From Linepithema humile (lineage: Eukaryota; Arthropoda; Insecta; Hymenoptera; Formicidae): a stretch of DNA of 64,000 nt. Where the stretch lies: the NCBI RefSeq assembly GCF_040581485.1, contig NC_090128.1, positions 3,782,001 to 3,846,000 on the forward strand, written 5' to 3'. The position numbers were made by a program, and so were the translations under genes. The notes beneath the pieces are model-generated. The model had not been told where the DNA came from. It saw only the letters and a program-made list of their open reading frames with translations, and did no database searches. The first letter of the stretch is position 1. Each line of letters starts with the position of its first letter. Positions 35,401-50,339 of the stretch are shown here, in pieces.

Positions 35401-36458
35401 GAACGAGAATCAGCAATTAAAATAAGGCATCATAAATTCGACATGTTCTGTACATTTTCAATAGGTTCAAGTAAATATTTATGAATACAAAATTCAGATA
35501 AAATTCTAATTGTGAATGTATAACATTAATTTTGCATCACGCTTAGCTCGCACCAGTCTTTAATACAATTTAAATAGTTGACACAAAAGCTTTTACCAAT
35601 ATTATTGCGCGAAGTCCACCACATTTTATCGGAGATAGCTTACACATTCGGCTTACGCGCGACATCCAACTGCATTTCCTGAATGCATCGCGTCGCATGA
35701 CGGTACACGATATCGCGCTGGCAATAACCTGTATCCATTGCCAATTCGAACGTGTCGACGTGTCGTTCGTTAAGCGCGGCAACATTACCGCGTGCTCGTT
35801 CCGCAGCGGGATCGCGACCGTTTCTCGAAATTCCATCAATAATCGCGCGTTGCCGCACGAGCGGCCGGTGCGGCGCGCGTTGCAGTTATGATCCGTTATA
35901 CACGTTTAGGAAAAGAGTAGATACGGGCGAGGAAACTACGACGGCGCGCCCGAGAGTCATTAGGATAGAAGCCGCTTAAATCATGATTAATCCACCGTGG
36001 ACACGTTCGTGCGTAACTCGGCAATGCGATCTGCTGATTACTGAATACAGATTATTCACATTAACACGCGCAATTCCGCGTTTCTCGGTTTCAACAGATT
36101 ATCTAAATAATAAATACGCATAATTTGTATCAAGAATTCGGTATAAAAAGTACATTAAATCCAGATTCAGATTCAAGATCGCGCAGATCTTACAAATTGT
36201 TCTCCAGAATTTTTAGAAATCACGAGAAACTTACACTTCATCTTTATATGGAAATAAAATAAGTGGATAGAGATAAAGAGATGGCTATATACGTCTACGT
36301 ACAGATAATCCGGCCGCAACATTGTGCAAACGCTAGTCATTTTATATGAAACAGCATCGTGTAAGGTAGCCGCGCCGAAGCGCGAGAGACGATTCGATCG
36401 ACCTTAGAAGAATGCTCGATAGTAGATTGGCATGGCGAGATAGAAACTCGACGAAGGT

Positions 36459-36840
36459 CGAAGAAAAGGGAGAGAAAAGGGAAAAGGAGAAAGAAGAAGA
36501 AGACCGAGAAGAAGAAGAAGAAGCGGACTAAGCAAGAGGAGAAGGAGAAGAAGAAGAAGAAGAAGAAGAAGAAAACGAGGGAAGAAGCGAGGGGCGGAGG
36601 AAGAGGGAAAGAGAAGGTGGAAGGCCCTCGGGAGGTGAACGTACGATTATGTGATCACTGGAGGATGCACACTCCACCTCTTTACCCGTCTCACAAAACT
36701 AGTTTACACCGAGACTGGAACTGGAAGAGATGAGAAAAAAGCCTCCGCACGTCGACAGCCGATCTGATTGGATTTATCAGAGAGAGAGATAGAGAAAGAG
36801 AGAGCGAGGGAGGAGGGGAGGGGGGGGGGGGAAGAGAGGG
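36459..36840. repeat. Purine tracts, GAA/AAG-rich, ending in a G run
   Basis: On the plus strand 36459-36624 is almost pure purine with (AAG)n repeats. A second GA-rich tract at 36780-36840 includes a run of about 12 G. Such mirror-like purine tracts can form triplex DNA; nothing suggests coding. Confidence 0.75.
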
Positions 36841-37179
36841 ATTTTTCTCTTCATCGTCGATAGATTAAATCGAATGCCCTTCGAGATCTCCGGCCTGGAG
36901 ATACGATGATGGAAGGATTATTGAAATAAAACGGTGCTTATAATCTGCGACGTAATCGAGAAAAGTTAATTACGCCTCTTAGTAGCCGGGCGGAATGACG
37001 GCACGGCGATACGAGATGAGCCGGAACGCGGCGCGGTACATTTTCATCGCGGATCTAAAAATGAATATCGCTCGGCGATCGCGAGCGGCCGCGGCGCGAC
37101 GAGAACGCGCTGCACATCCGGGCGTGGTAATATCATTAGAATATGTCATGTCGCAGTGTTTTCTCTCTCGAGCGGCCGA

Positions 37180-37200
37180 GGGGGGGGGGAGGGGGGGGGT
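37180..37200. repeat. Poly-G tract
   Basis: Two long G runs separated by one A, capable in principle of G-quadruplex formation, in a CpG-rich block. Confidence 0.7.
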
Positions 37201-40200
37201 AAGCAGGGAAGAGTGGCACCCCCCGGGGAGTCGAGGTGCCACCCAAGAAGCGGGCTTCGCGATCGTTCGCGTAGGACATCGCCGTAAATACCGTGTCACG
37301 GCATGTACAAGCTGATCCTCGGGGAATCAAATGCATTACCGGTGCGCTTAGATTCGATGATCAAATTTCTCCGTAAGATTTAGAAAGTATAGCTTTCCGT
37401 ACAATTAATATTATGGCTTAAAGTTGCTTCTCTCCTTCTCTCATATTTGCAAAAAGAATCATATCTCGTAAGATATTTGCAAAAATGAAAAGTCAGGTGT
37501 CATAAAGTGTTCATATAAATGCAAACGCACCGGCTATCGTTATTGTGGGATTGTATGTTGTTCTTTGAAAGCAAGACACGCTGGCCGCATTTCTCGATTC
37601 GGTTGCAGATTGATCCATGGCGAATGTTAACGGTATATTGTCACCGTTCGGCGCACGAATCATTTCACGCTTAACAAAACAACGCGTTAATTAGCCGAGC
37701 AAAGTTTTTCCCGCGAACGCGCGCGTGACAGCATTCCGCGGCGGATGCACGAGAGTGCATCCGAACGCGTTACACGGCATTCCAGAATCGGCATTGGCTC
37801 TCGATGGGCGTGATATTACACGGTTAACTGCTTACACCCTGGAATAGGGTGTTCCATAAGATTTCCGAGCCGCGAGCCGGCGTTAATATTGTTATTGGAC
37901 CGGTCTCTGACGTTCTGGTTCGCGCGCATCGATAAAAAGCGCAATAAATTTCACAGAACCGGCCGATCGGTGAAAAACGCACGGTGATATTTTAATTTTC
38001 ACTCTTTCCCTTTTAATTTTCACGCGGCTCGTTTTTCTTCTGTTAAAAATTGCGCCATAAATTACGTTGATTATGATGTTTATCGCGTCCGGTTGATAAC
38101 CAAATGCGCGATGCTCGCGTATTACGCATTACTCGTATTCAGCTAGCACAGACTCGCGGATTTCTGTCTCTGTAATGTCTCTGTTTACGAAGGAAAATTG
38201 CGCAGATTATAATTAATTTGGAGAAATTGCTTATTATCTAAACGTGTTGTGAAATAATGAATAAACAACATGACCTAACGGGTTCTAGGCTGAGCAAAGC
38301 GTGCACGATCTCGGATTGTTGATGTTGCGATTCAGGTATTTAAAAAAATGGTCGTCGTTGCCACTTCTAGAAAATAATGTCACTTATGACAATACCATTA
38401 TTGCCATTAAAGACCATCGTCAAAGTATCACAAAATTTTGTTAAAAATATTTTCTTAAATTAATATCCAAAACGATTTTTAAAAGACTTAAAAGATTAAA
38501 AAGAGATTATCATACTTCACATAGTTCATTCTGATAACAAGAAACAATTTATTTAAAGTAAAAAAAATTAATTGGCGTTCATAAAATTTAAGGATTGATC
38601 AAACATGGGAAGATATTTTCGACGATCGCGTCGATCGCGCGGACGACACGTTCTCACGTCGCCGTGATGATATCGATATGACAGCGAGGGTCATTCCGAT
38701 CGAAGGGACCGATAGATTCACGATTTCGTCGGGGGAGAGACGCGCTTAAGGCGAGATCTCGAATCCTGTTTACTGCTTCTCTTCGCTTCGAGTTTCTTCG
38801 GAACCGAGTCGGCCTTGTACGACCGCGTCACGGCAGGTGCAAGCTCCGACCTTTTTCTCTCTCTCTCTCTCGTGTTTTTTTTATATTTTTTTTTATTCGC
38901 GTCCACCGGTTTCGTGCTGCCCTACAGGCGCAGCGAACAGCTGACCAGGATCGGACCAGCCTTGGCCGAGTACTGGCCCCGTCGAATCCGTTATAAAAAT
39001 GGACCGGCGACGCGAGTCACCTGAGCGGCGCTTAAGACGCGTCGCGAGATCGAAAAAAAATATCTCGACTAATTAGGACACTGTTGTTACGAGTCCACGC
39101 TTGTTCAGTTCTACTCTGTCAATGCTCGGAATTACTTTGAAAGAGCAACACGTTTCTTCATTTGCCTTTTAAAAACATTCAATCAATAATTATGCCAAGA
39201 CCGGATTAGCAAATGTTACATTTTACGGTTGATCAATCACACTAATCGCACTAATCATTATCGATGCTACAAATGTATGAGAAATAATTTTTTATTCATT
39301 CATACCGATTATCATATCTTGATTATCGCGATTAAACGTTTTTTTTTAGGATCCAAGACTGACATTTCGCTTTTAATCTCTGCATGTGAACTTTATCTCA
39401 CAGATCAAGAGTTAGATAACTTGTAGTACGTATTCCGGACACTGTCAACTCCATTCAGCTGACGAAGCTGAGCCATAAACTGTTACGCACCGTCCGTCCA
39501 CATTCCTGCCTTTATCATCGGGTTCTTCGTCCGATCTTTCCGCCAATCTTCGGCAGGCTATTGCGCGCGCTTCGCGAGGAATTAAGTCACATTACAGGCC
39601 AGCGGACGTGCCTCTGCCCGGCATCTTCCGATATCGCGAGAGAAGGGCTGCCCGAGAAGCCGTGCAGTTGAGAAGAAAAAAAAAAGAAAAGAAAGAAGTC
39701 GCACGCCGATCACGAAACTCGACTGATAACAAGTTATCCGCTCTTTTTTAAATACTGAACCGGTCCGCGCCGGCCACGCGAAGAACCAGTCGATGGACGT
39801 TAATAACGTCGGGGCCCCGACGCACGCGGAATTACGGCCGGGCGAGTTATTCGCTCGCACAAAGTTGTTGTTGATCGCCAGTTGTTGTTGAAAAAATCGC
39901 CAAGCTAAGTAGCCGACTTTCCAGCACGCGGTCACGCGATATATTCCGCTATTATATTAACAGCGATATATCGCGAACGTGCAAACGAACGAATCTGTGA
40001 CTTCTCTGCCCTCGCGGGCTTCCATCGCGACGTGGAATTCTGAGAAGCCGGCTACTCGTACAACTGTAACATCGACCGTATCGTTTATGTGTATTAATCA
40101 TATTATGTGCTTAGTTAATTGAACTTCCGTAATCGCGCGATCGGTATCTTCGGACGCCGTAATTAAGAGGCAGTGTCAAGAAGGAATGCTTATTAATTTT

Positions 40201-43200
40201 TTCTCAGCATTAAAACCTATCGCTGCGCACTGTTGGACTCGTAGAATGGATTCCTAATTGTGCGGCGGCTTTTAATTTACACCGCATCGTACCAAAGCAA
40301 ATTGATTAACAGTTCGGCCTACATTCGGCCTAGTGTCAGAATCATTGAGCTAAATTGAGCTGTTTCTATCTCCCTGGCTATTTTGTTTTGCTCCAATTTA
40401 GCTGACAGGCTTCTCTTCGACGTGCACGTTCGCGCATAATTGAATCGTCGAAACGGTAGCGCGGGATGAGCGATCAGAAGCGCGCGGTATTTGCCTGATA
40501 ATTTCTCTGGCAAACAACGAACCACTCATAAAAGTCAGCGAAGGCTCTTGTTTTATGCGTTACGGCTCCATAAGAGGCTCGTGAGCGTCTTGAACGTCGT
40601 ACCGGGTGTAATACATAACTTTTTCTTTTACGAACGCGCTTCCAATTGGCAGGTGCCGCCTGTAAAATAACGGAACATCAATAATGCGTGAAATCGTAAA
40701 TATAATATCTGGTTTTTAAAAAAATCAAGCGTGATTCTAGATTTCTAATGCTTCTTCGTTGAATTCTAAACATGAGAGAATAAATGATCTTTTAAAACTA
40801 ATTTCCGTTATAAGTAAATAATCTAAATAACAAATCCTTTATATAGATAATGTTATGTTTACATTTTCTAAAAAAGTATTAATTTATTGATAAAAAATTC
40901 ATAAATAAAACTCGCATTGACAATTTTGTCTAAAAAAATGACTAAAAAAAATTAAAAACACGGAAATATATTTTGGATTAATATTAATTAGATTTAACTT
41001 CTTTCCGAAAGCAGTCTTGATAGTCAAAAATAAGGATACTTTATCTTCATGTAATTTTATGTCTACATTTTCGCCAAAGAAATATTGACTTCGTATTGCT
41101 GCGCACATGAAATTTGCATTCACAACATTATGAATGCGAATTTCCTTGAGACTGCTTGAGATTTATTAACGGCGTACAATTGAATCTCGTGCAACTTTGT
41201 TGAGTTCGTTAACTCGGTAGAGAAACGCTGTGTGTCGGAGATCGGGGAATGTAGCGCTGCGCGAATGCACGGCGGATAATGTTGCTTGGAAAAATCAGAA
41301 TGACGTTGCCGAGGCTAATGCAGGCTGCATTCCGCAATATCACGGAGCAGAGCACCGACATTTTGACATTTAGCCAGCAGTATCGCTAATTGCCTCGATT
41401 AATATCCTCAATGTCCGGACAAGACTCATTTGGCTCAAAGTTGTCAACAAGGGCACGGGTGTCCGTTGATATACGCGAACCAATAATATATTGCTTTCTA
41501 AAAACTGTTAGGAAACTGTTTCGTCCAATTTTGTCTTTTAACGTGTTCATTCGCAAAAGTTGGTTTCAAAATTTTCAAAGAAACAGAGCAGTCGTTTTGA
41601 AAATAATTCGAAAAATTCGGAAAACTCACAAGAATGTATTTCAATATTGTAATCAATATTAAATTGCTTTTACGAATATTTCTCCAGTTATCATCTCGAT
41701 AAGAAGAGCTCTAATGGGCAAAACTGCAAGAGAGAGTTACGAGTGTTTATCTAAATTACATTTAAAAAGATTTTGTTCGCGTTCGCGTTGGGGAAATCTT
41801 AAGATAGAAAATAATTTGATCCGAGTTAATAACGTCGACGGCTAATAAATCATCTATCCGTGCCGCGTCAGAGTTCAGACTTCTGCGATGTACAATATTG
41901 CGAGGCGTAGTCGGACCTTGGTTAAGCGGAGGCCGAGGTTAATCGAAGGAGCTGCCCGGCAAAGTGCACGGTGATCCATAAATTCAGTTGCTCCGGCTGT
42001 CCGCTTTATGGCCTAGCATCTCGTGCGCGATAAGGTAACCGCAATACAGATGACAGTGGACTATTTACGCGCGATATGACATTTTACGCGATTCCACCGA
42101 GTGCATAAATACGTCGGTCTGGTAATTGATATTGCGCCAATTATTTCGCACCATCTTGATTTAGCTCTGGTCAATGTAACAAGGACGGTTTTTTTATATA
42201 TAAAATTGCAATAAGAAGAGAAGAACTTGATCGAAATTAAATTACGCTAAAACCAATAAAATTCTGGACTTACTTCTCTTTTTGGAGTACAGTTCTTTTG
42301 CTCTGTACAAATGGCACACGTATTGTAGATAAATGTAAATCATTGAAAAAAAAATATATTTTAGCTATCCTTTTTTAGAAAATTATTTAATTGATGGCAA
42401 TTATCTATCCATGTATTATAAGAAATTTTATTCAATATATGTTTAACCGATACGAATCGTTATTGCGTCACAATCCTCAGGTGTTTGTAACACCTGTGTA
42501 ATAAATAGACGAACGATTGTGTTGTGTCAGTTCTTAATTACTAATTAGTCTTGCACCCGAATACATGCATTCTCGTTCCGCTTCAGTGACAAGAGATTTA
42601 TCAAGGAACGCGATAATGTGTCAAGTACACTAAACGTATTCGAAATCTCGATTATTTAATTGCATTCCAAAAAGAAGTAAGAATAAAATTTATTATTTCG
42701 ATAGTACGCTTCTTATCGAAATAATCAATTTTACTTTATCTTTGAAAGAGAAATAAAGCGAGATTTTATTCACATTATTTAATGTCAAAAGAATATCACA
42801 TTTTTAACTTTTATATGTTTCATTTGTAAACAATTTGTCTTTGTGCTTTTAAACATTACTTGTACTATTTTTAAAATTTTTTACATCTGGAGGATACTTT
42901 TTTATGATAGGTTTATTCGTGAGAATGAAATACACCGAAAAGTCGAGAGAACTGTTTGCGATTTAAAGTACCGACACGCGCGCATTCGTGTATTCAACAA
43001 AGCAACGAATTGCTGCGGCCATTCGAAAGCCTCCCCACTCAGCCTCTCCGTAATTTATCGCCGTAATGAAACTCGGCGCAAAAGGAAAACAGAAGGACGA
43101 AACTGCTACTGGTCATCTGCATGACGAGTAAATAGGTTCGCATTACTCGCGCCAACACGGCACTTTATATCGAGCGATAGCGAGATAAGTCTTCAAGTAG

Positions 43201-46200
43201 CGCTAACATTACGAGCCGAAAAGATCGTTATCATTTGTCGGAAATGAGCGCTTCGTACACAGAGTTGCGGCGAGTTCGTGAATTCAGAGATTTTCAACAT
43301 AAAAGAGTGTTATAGGCTATTAATAACAGCCAGGCGCGGTTGATGGTGCGAAATTAAAATAAATCGATCGTATCAGCAAGAACGCAAATCACGAAGAGGA
43401 AACTTTTTTCGAAGAGAAAAGATCTGTTTCGTGATTTAAAGCGGCACTTTTTTTAGAAAATCGCGTTTTATTCCCTCGCGTGTCGTTTCATTGAAAAAAA
43501 AGAAAGCGGACAAAAATAGGATGTATAATAGTGTAATCGAGAGTGCACACTGGCAAGTACGAAACAAACTGCGGAGAAAGGAGACACTGGTAATTAGGTG
43601 GTAATTAATTGCATAATTAACGACGCTGGTGTACGCATCGCGGCACTTGACTACGGTGTTCGTTCCCGAGTATCGGGTGTCGGGCGTCGAGTTTCGAGTC
43701 TCGATTTCAACATCGCGAGTGCATACGTATCTTCCGCGCGTGTGCGCGGGGAAGTTAGAAGACAACGGTGTATTCCTTAATGAAGTACCGCATCGCATTC
43801 CAGTATCTTATGATAATTATTACGAACATATTCTCATATGACGTTTGGCATAAAACGTACACAGTATGTTTGAAAAATTCTCGAATCGAATAAATCACGC
43901 GTATGATACATGAACGTGAAAAATTGTTCTAAACATCGTGCAATTGCAAAATTAATAAGTATACAATGTCACAAAATTAATTGCATATCTTTTCTTTAAA
44001 AAAATTTATTATCGTATATTAGCGCGTATTTCTCATTTTTCTACATTAATTACTGTTCTTTGAGAAAAAAATTTTTGTTTGGAAAATTACTCGCTTGAGC
44101 ACTGCAGCTTTAAACTCGTCATTATTGGAAAACCATTTTACCGGATTCTCTACATTATTCAAAACTGACGTCATCAGATTATACATTAAAAAAAGATTTG
44201 AACTTTTACCTTGTTTAAATTTTAACATGGATCTCTACAATTTCAGAAAATAAATTTTTTAACAGTTTTAAATTTTTATATTGTCAGTGTTAACATTAAT
44301 TTTGTATGGGATATGAAAAAATTGTTTTAAAGCCCAGATAAAATTAAAAAGATTTATATCAAAACGCCTATTTGATTAACCGGAAGTTTTTTTAAATACA
44401 CTATGATACATATTATTGAATAGAAGATGCAAACGGTTAATGTAGAATTTTTTATTTTATTTATTAATTAAGGGGATTGTGTTGAAACCTAAATAAAACG
44501 TATATCGTACCGCTTGTTTGTCACTTAATCAATTGAGAAAAACGCAAATAATTTAATGCAGAATTTTCTATTTTATTAGTTTCAACATATAATGTTTTTT
44601 GTAACTTTAGGAATTAAATTTTTCAACAACTTATATTGTCGTGCGTTCTTTACCAATTATATACAGCGCGCGAAGAAAATTGTGTTAAGGCATTAATAAC
44701 ATAAAGAAAAATTGTATTGTACCGCTCGTTTGTTATTTTATCAACCTTTCGTAATGTAAATCGCCGGTGATGGGAACGATCTGATTACGCGCGTTCAATT
44801 GCAGCTTTTTCTTACATGCTCTTTCTATTAGGCGTGAGACCCGACGAGGTTGGATTTACGAGTAGTCGATGTCAGGAATCAATCTAACGTTGTTTCGCCC
44901 AGATTATACGTCTTGCGCATCTCTTTCCCGCAAGGGAGTTGTTCTACGGCAAACGCCATCTTGTCAGGCGTGCCTGCGCGAAAGCACCCTACGGCTGCCC
45001 TTCGATCATCTCCGCCGATCCTATAACTATTCTCTCTGCCCAATTATGTGATAGTTACCGTCAATTCGAGTGTCATAGGGCAACGAGCGTTTCACGGCTG
45101 CCAGATTGTGTCTTCTCGACGAATCTTGATGGAAAAGCTTGTTGCGTAAACCGCGTGCAAACCCGTTAATATATCGTACTAAGAACAAAGGCTTATTTAC
45201 ACGAGCAATGGGCGTTTCTTGCATTATATATTTATATATTTTTTTCTTTTAACAAAAAGATCGTGATTTTACCGAGGTTTTCATTAAAAGCGCTTACGCT
45301 TTGTTTTTACTTGTAATTATCTCTGCGCGCTAAAGCACCCTAATGCGCCGCCAATGCTCGCTGAGACCGCGGTCAATAATTATGACAAACTCCGTCCCGC
45401 TTGTCTGTCACAAGCTTATAGGTCCTCCACGGTTAACCGGATTAAACTACGCCAAGACACGGCCGGCTGGAGGCCGGCCGAGCTGCGGCCGTCTTCTGAC
45501 CTTTCGGCCTATCGCGCTGCATCGCGGCTGCATCGCGCTTGCATCGCGTTGCAACGCGTTGCGTCGCGTCGCTGATTCTGAAATATGGCTGTCGTACGCT
45601 CACATCCTCGTGTTTACGGTCTCCTCAGGTTAATGGCTTTCAACGAATATATTAAAAGTTTTATTGAAAGTCTGCTGTTTAAATTCGAATTTTTAATCTC
45701 ACATTCTTTTTCTTCGTCAAAGATTAATGCGTGTATTTTGGGTACGAAAAAGTAAGTGTTTTCTCTTTGCAACGAAGAGCGATGCAACAATTTAGATTAT
45801 CGCGTCGAGAAATATCGATTTTCCAACGCAACATTTAGCCGAGCGTTCGCGCGAGTTAAGATTATCGCGATAAGAGTTGGACTCTAATATTAAATTGAAA
45901 AGGACTGAAAGAATGTCTTAGAGAAACGCGCTGTGTCGCTTCTACAAGGAAGAGAGCCGCGAGCGCGCCTTAATGGGGCGCGCAGCGGTACACGTGTGGA
46001 TTCTGGTATGCGCTATACGTGTTATAATTCACCTGGAGCAGTCATAACTCACGACACGGCTTCCACGGTAGAGAGTCGAGCATGGGCGGAGCTCCTCTTC
46101 CTATTTATCGCTCTGGATGCGTGTGATGCACCGACGGATTCTCAAAACTTCACATTTTCCACCTTTGAGAGCTAATTTCTTTATTTAAAACGCAAAGGTG

Positions 46201-46542
46201 GATTTGAAGTTTTCGGAAAATCGTCATCATGCAATATAAACGTATTTGTTATAAAAATTCAAACAACAACTCGCCTTTCTATATAAATTCCTTTTTTTTT
46301 TTGTTTTTCAATATACCTTTTCTGATAGTTTATGCAGCAACATTTTAATTCCTTAAGCTTTTAATTAGGAAATTGCCCTCATTATCAATTATACGCACAC
46401 AATATTCAGCTCGTGTTTATTGTATAGCCTCTTTTATTCATAGCTTATTACAATAAGACGCAAAAAAACTCTTTTGATCAACATTAAAATAGAGGCTTAA
46501 CTGACACTGAAGAGAATAATACACGCGACAGAGCCAGCAAAC

Positions 46543-46573
46543 ATACACACACACACATACACACATACACATA
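46543..46573. repeat. (CA)n microsatellite, interrupted
   Basis: ACACAC repeats with ACAT interruptions. Confidence 0.8.
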
Positions 46574-49500
46574 AAAGTCTTTATTGAGCAAAACTAAAAA
46601 TTTGAAAACGGATGTCATAATTGAGAAAAATTCACCCGACTCGCCGCTGAATTGAGGCAGCCGCTCCGTTCGCTAATCAACTTACTGTGACTTAAAATCT
46701 CTACCTCTATAATTTTTCCCATTCGTATGAATTTAAAGTCATAAGTCACAAATCGAAGGACAGATTCAACGAAAACAAAGCACATCATGAATTTTCGCGA
46801 ATTTTACATTTAAAAAAAAAAACAAATTCCAATTTCTACGTAAAAAAACAAAACAACAGTGATGTCTCTTCATAATCTCTCTTATACTACTGTTTGAATT
46901 TTTACAATAAATACGTATTTTTCGTAATAATTTTTCGAAATTTTTTTATTCGTTCTTTTAAAGAACGTAACAAGTTATTTATTATATGCGTATCTCATTT
47001 ATTCTCGTGCCGATTGTTAAATATTTAAACATTTTTCGTGAAAATATACCGCGTGAGAGGAAAGATAAATATACTTCTACAGTAAAGATAAGGACGATAA
47101 GAAATAGAAGCCGAGATAATGAACGCAATATCTCCGTAGTCTGTTCAAGGGAGATGAGAAGACGCACTTTTTTTCGTCTTGCGTGGGTAGTCGACCGTGT
47201 ACGTACGTGTAGCGCAACGCGCACACATAACGTTGCGCTCGTAACGCATCCAGAAGCCGCATGTTGCCATTGTTGAGCTTAGGATCCATTAGAGAGCTCC
47301 GCGATATTTATTGCACGCGAGCGCTATCGGCGTACGGCCAGCGCTCAGCTGCTTTATCAGTCGTCCAACTTCCCGAACTAGCGTTCATCCGACATCTGTC
47401 GATCGGCGATTTGTTAAAGGATCAACGATATCAAGAGCGAAAAAAAAAAACTGATCGAAGGGAAACCGAGACCCTATCGGCGGAATACTCGCACGATTCC
47501 GATTATTCAGCGCGCAGCGTCCCGCTGCCAGTCGACGGCTTATATTTAACTGCATAAATGCGATCTCGAGGTGGTCGATGGAGCGGCGAATATCCCGGAA
47601 AGTAGCGATACCGAGCGTCGCAGGTGCGAGAGCACCGGAGCACAGGTGCGACGGGCACGGTAGGAGTCCTCTCGATGGAGCCCGGAACGCGTCGCTCGAT
47701 CGGAATAGCCGCGATGCTGCGCTGGGATACGGCTTGGATGAAACACGTGAATTACCACCTCGAGTACTATCTCGTCCGTTCATTCGGCTGGCCGCTTACG
47801 GCGCGGTGCGCATTACGCGATGATCGAGAAAGCGCGGAGAGTTCCGCGGGATTTATTTGCGCGATTATTTGCTCGACGCGTATATTGAAATGTCAGTTTT
47901 ATTCATCGATTTTCGAGAAATAACGAATAGATAAGACAAAAGTTGACTCGCATGTAGGGAGATCTAATTCCGGCATGAACAGACATGCGACAATGTTGCA
48001 TATGTTTTTTAAAAGTAATAGTGTTTTCAAGTAATCTCGATAATATTTTTTATTTTAAATTTTAAGTGGCAAAAAACACGTCTCAACTCTTCGGATTCTC
48101 TTCAAAAGATGCAGATAATGCATAGATGCATAATAAATGATGCAGACTGCTCATGTCTATTGTATCTACGTGCGCATGAATAAGGGTTGAAAGGGTTCTG
48201 CCATCATAATCTGAATATAAAAATAGCATGATGTTGGCACGAACATCGGCCAACTATTGGCTTGAACTTACTGCAAATTAAGTTCTTTTAAGAAATTATA
48301 AAAAAAGCGCGATAGGTATTTATCTAAATTCAATTATATTTCCTACAACTTTCGAAAGAGATGCATGCACCAGAAGCTCGAGCTTCATACTTTATCTCGA
48401 TTAAATACAGTGAATTTTGAGTGAGAAAAGATTACATATCGAAAGCGCATTAACTTTAATCCGGACGTTAAATTCCATCTATTGATTTTTCCGAGACTGA
48501 TATTCAGCTGATACAATCTAATAAGTCAAAGACATAGTAGCGTCTAAGCGTAGCCGATCTCCGGTAGGCGGTTGACCGGTAGGTCGAACCTGTCCGAGCG
48601 CGGGCGCAGCAATATTGCATTATTATTTATTAATTCAGGGCATACTACAGATGCATATCTCTCGTACTGCACTCGGGATCACGACTCTCTTATCTCTAGA
48701 AGCTTACAGTGGTTCTCGACCTTTCTTCGTTTAACGTTAAATATTAAGCAATAAAGTTGTAAGTAAAGTAAAGGAGAGGAAAAAAATTGAATAATAATGT
48801 GAATTATAGTAAAATGCGATCTTTGAAAACAAATCCGAAGTTTCGAAACTAAAATAAAATAACTTCAATAAAAGCTAAATCAAGAGTCAAGTTTTCACGC
48901 GTACGAATAATTTAATATAATATTTAAAGGTTGGAGTGAGATAGTAATGATTTCGTGCGTTGAGTAAATAACACGATTTCGCACTTTACATTACTTTTTA
49001 TATTCAAAACTTTGAAAACGTTAAAACTCTGTAACTTATAATTTAGCAAATGTGGTAAATGAAACCAATTAAATTTAAGAAACCAGTTTCGCAACTTTTT
49101 AGATCAAGAAATAAAACTTTGAAGTTGAATACAGATTCTAAACGAAAGTATCGCCAAGGAAGAGGTGAAATATTTCACTCGAGTAACACTTGCAGGATAT
49201 TAAATAACGGACTATTGTCAGATTCCGCGCGTATTCTGTCCGCGTAAGAAATTTCTCGCCGATCGACGGGTCAAATTGATCTTTATTAGCGTGGATTATT
49301 TATCATGGAGCGAGGCGCGGCCCGTGCGCTCAGGGTAAGCCTGAATTCTAGCTCGAAACGGATCCAAGGCGAGATACCACTGCGAACGCCACGGACAGTG
49401 TCCACCTCCAGGTATTTTCCTGCACCGCAATCTCGTGGCATCGCTCTGACCTCTCGGTACCAGCGGCTACTGTTCTGTGATTACCATGATAATTCGTTGA

Positions 49501-49860
49501 CTCGCCCATACTCGCTCTGCCCTATGGCACGCCAGATAATATGCGATACACAACGCGCGGCTTGACGCTTAACGATCGCGACCGCGTGCATAAGCGGCCA
49601 TTGTTTCTAACGCGCGGGCGACCCCGCCGAATACGAGGCATCGCGAGATAAATCGCTCGTTGCAATTCGCATGAACGCGCACGTGTAACTGATAAAAAAA
49701 GCGGCCCGAGTTGGCTAAGCGAACTCTCGGTGGTAAATGGAATGGAATCCGTTCAAACGGTTGCACGATTCTAATAGTTTAATGTGTACCTGCGCACCTG
49801 GAAAACGTCGGTTCGATGAACGCAGAGTTGCAAATCGCTATTTGCAACCGCGCTACTTAC

Positions 49861-49989
49861 AATTAAGCCGATCAGGTTGGATCTATGCTCGGGTATATCG
49901 TACGGATTGATTGGCACGTCTTTTTGAAAAGTATATGTTTGTAAATCAAATAGTGGAATAAGATCTTTCAACCTCTTTGTTTCCGACAT
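49861..49989 (-). CDS. Candidate first coding exon of an unidentified gene
   Basis: From the ATG at 49989 the minus strand encodes 43 residues (MSETKRLKDLIPLFDLQTYT, then VPINPYDIPEHR, ending LIGLI) and runs exactly into a strong donor, GTAAGT, in phase 0. The peptide has balanced composition unlike the surrounding chance frames. A diverged copy lies 480 bases upstream. I do not recognise the family and could not identify the next exon below 49860, so it may also be a gene relic. Confidence 0.3.
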
Positions 49990-50339
49990 CGTACATACAT
50001 TTGTACATACACACATCTTATATATGATGAACAAATTTGCAAATATTTTTTTATGTCATTATACAAAAAGTTTTAAAACACGCAGACATCTTTTTAACGA
50101 CATATTTTTTATTCAACTTGGAATCGATTTTTTTTTAATGAAATTGTCGAAGCATTGACACTTTTCGAATTATATGTGATGAGAAAGAAAAGAACTTTGT
50201 GTAAACTAAGCTTAAAGAAAATAAATAAATAGCAGATGTTTTTCAGCAAATTTCAAGCCAATTACTTTAATAATTTTACTTTAATAAAATTTCAATTTAG
50301 TTTAATTAGCTAAGAAAAAAACTGATGTTGAAAATTCGA

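Larger units (their letters stand above)
25400..49860. other. Long non-coding stretch, no convincing gene
   Basis: AT-rich and CpG-rich blocks alternate over 24 kb. CpG-rich blocks lie near 26000-26160, 28490-28880, 29800-30200, 32760-33060, 36980-37290, 38620-39010, 39600-39900, 45330-45560, 47570-47850 and 49300-49700. The frames in them are short, overlap on both strands and show no family motifs. It could be a large intron or intergenic regulatory DNA. I did not find tRNAs or recognisable microRNA hairpins. Confidence 0.5.

Noticed and set aside
42688..42723. A short hairpin with 12-base arms (ATTATTTCGATA)
   Set aside because: It is too short for a microRNA precursor and has no other support; such hairpins are expected in AT-rich DNA.
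44046..44228. A 60-codon minus-strand frame with protein-like composition (VENPVKWFSNNDEFKAAVLK)
   Set aside because: Possible donor and acceptor sites are weak and no partner exon was found. Kept only as a note.
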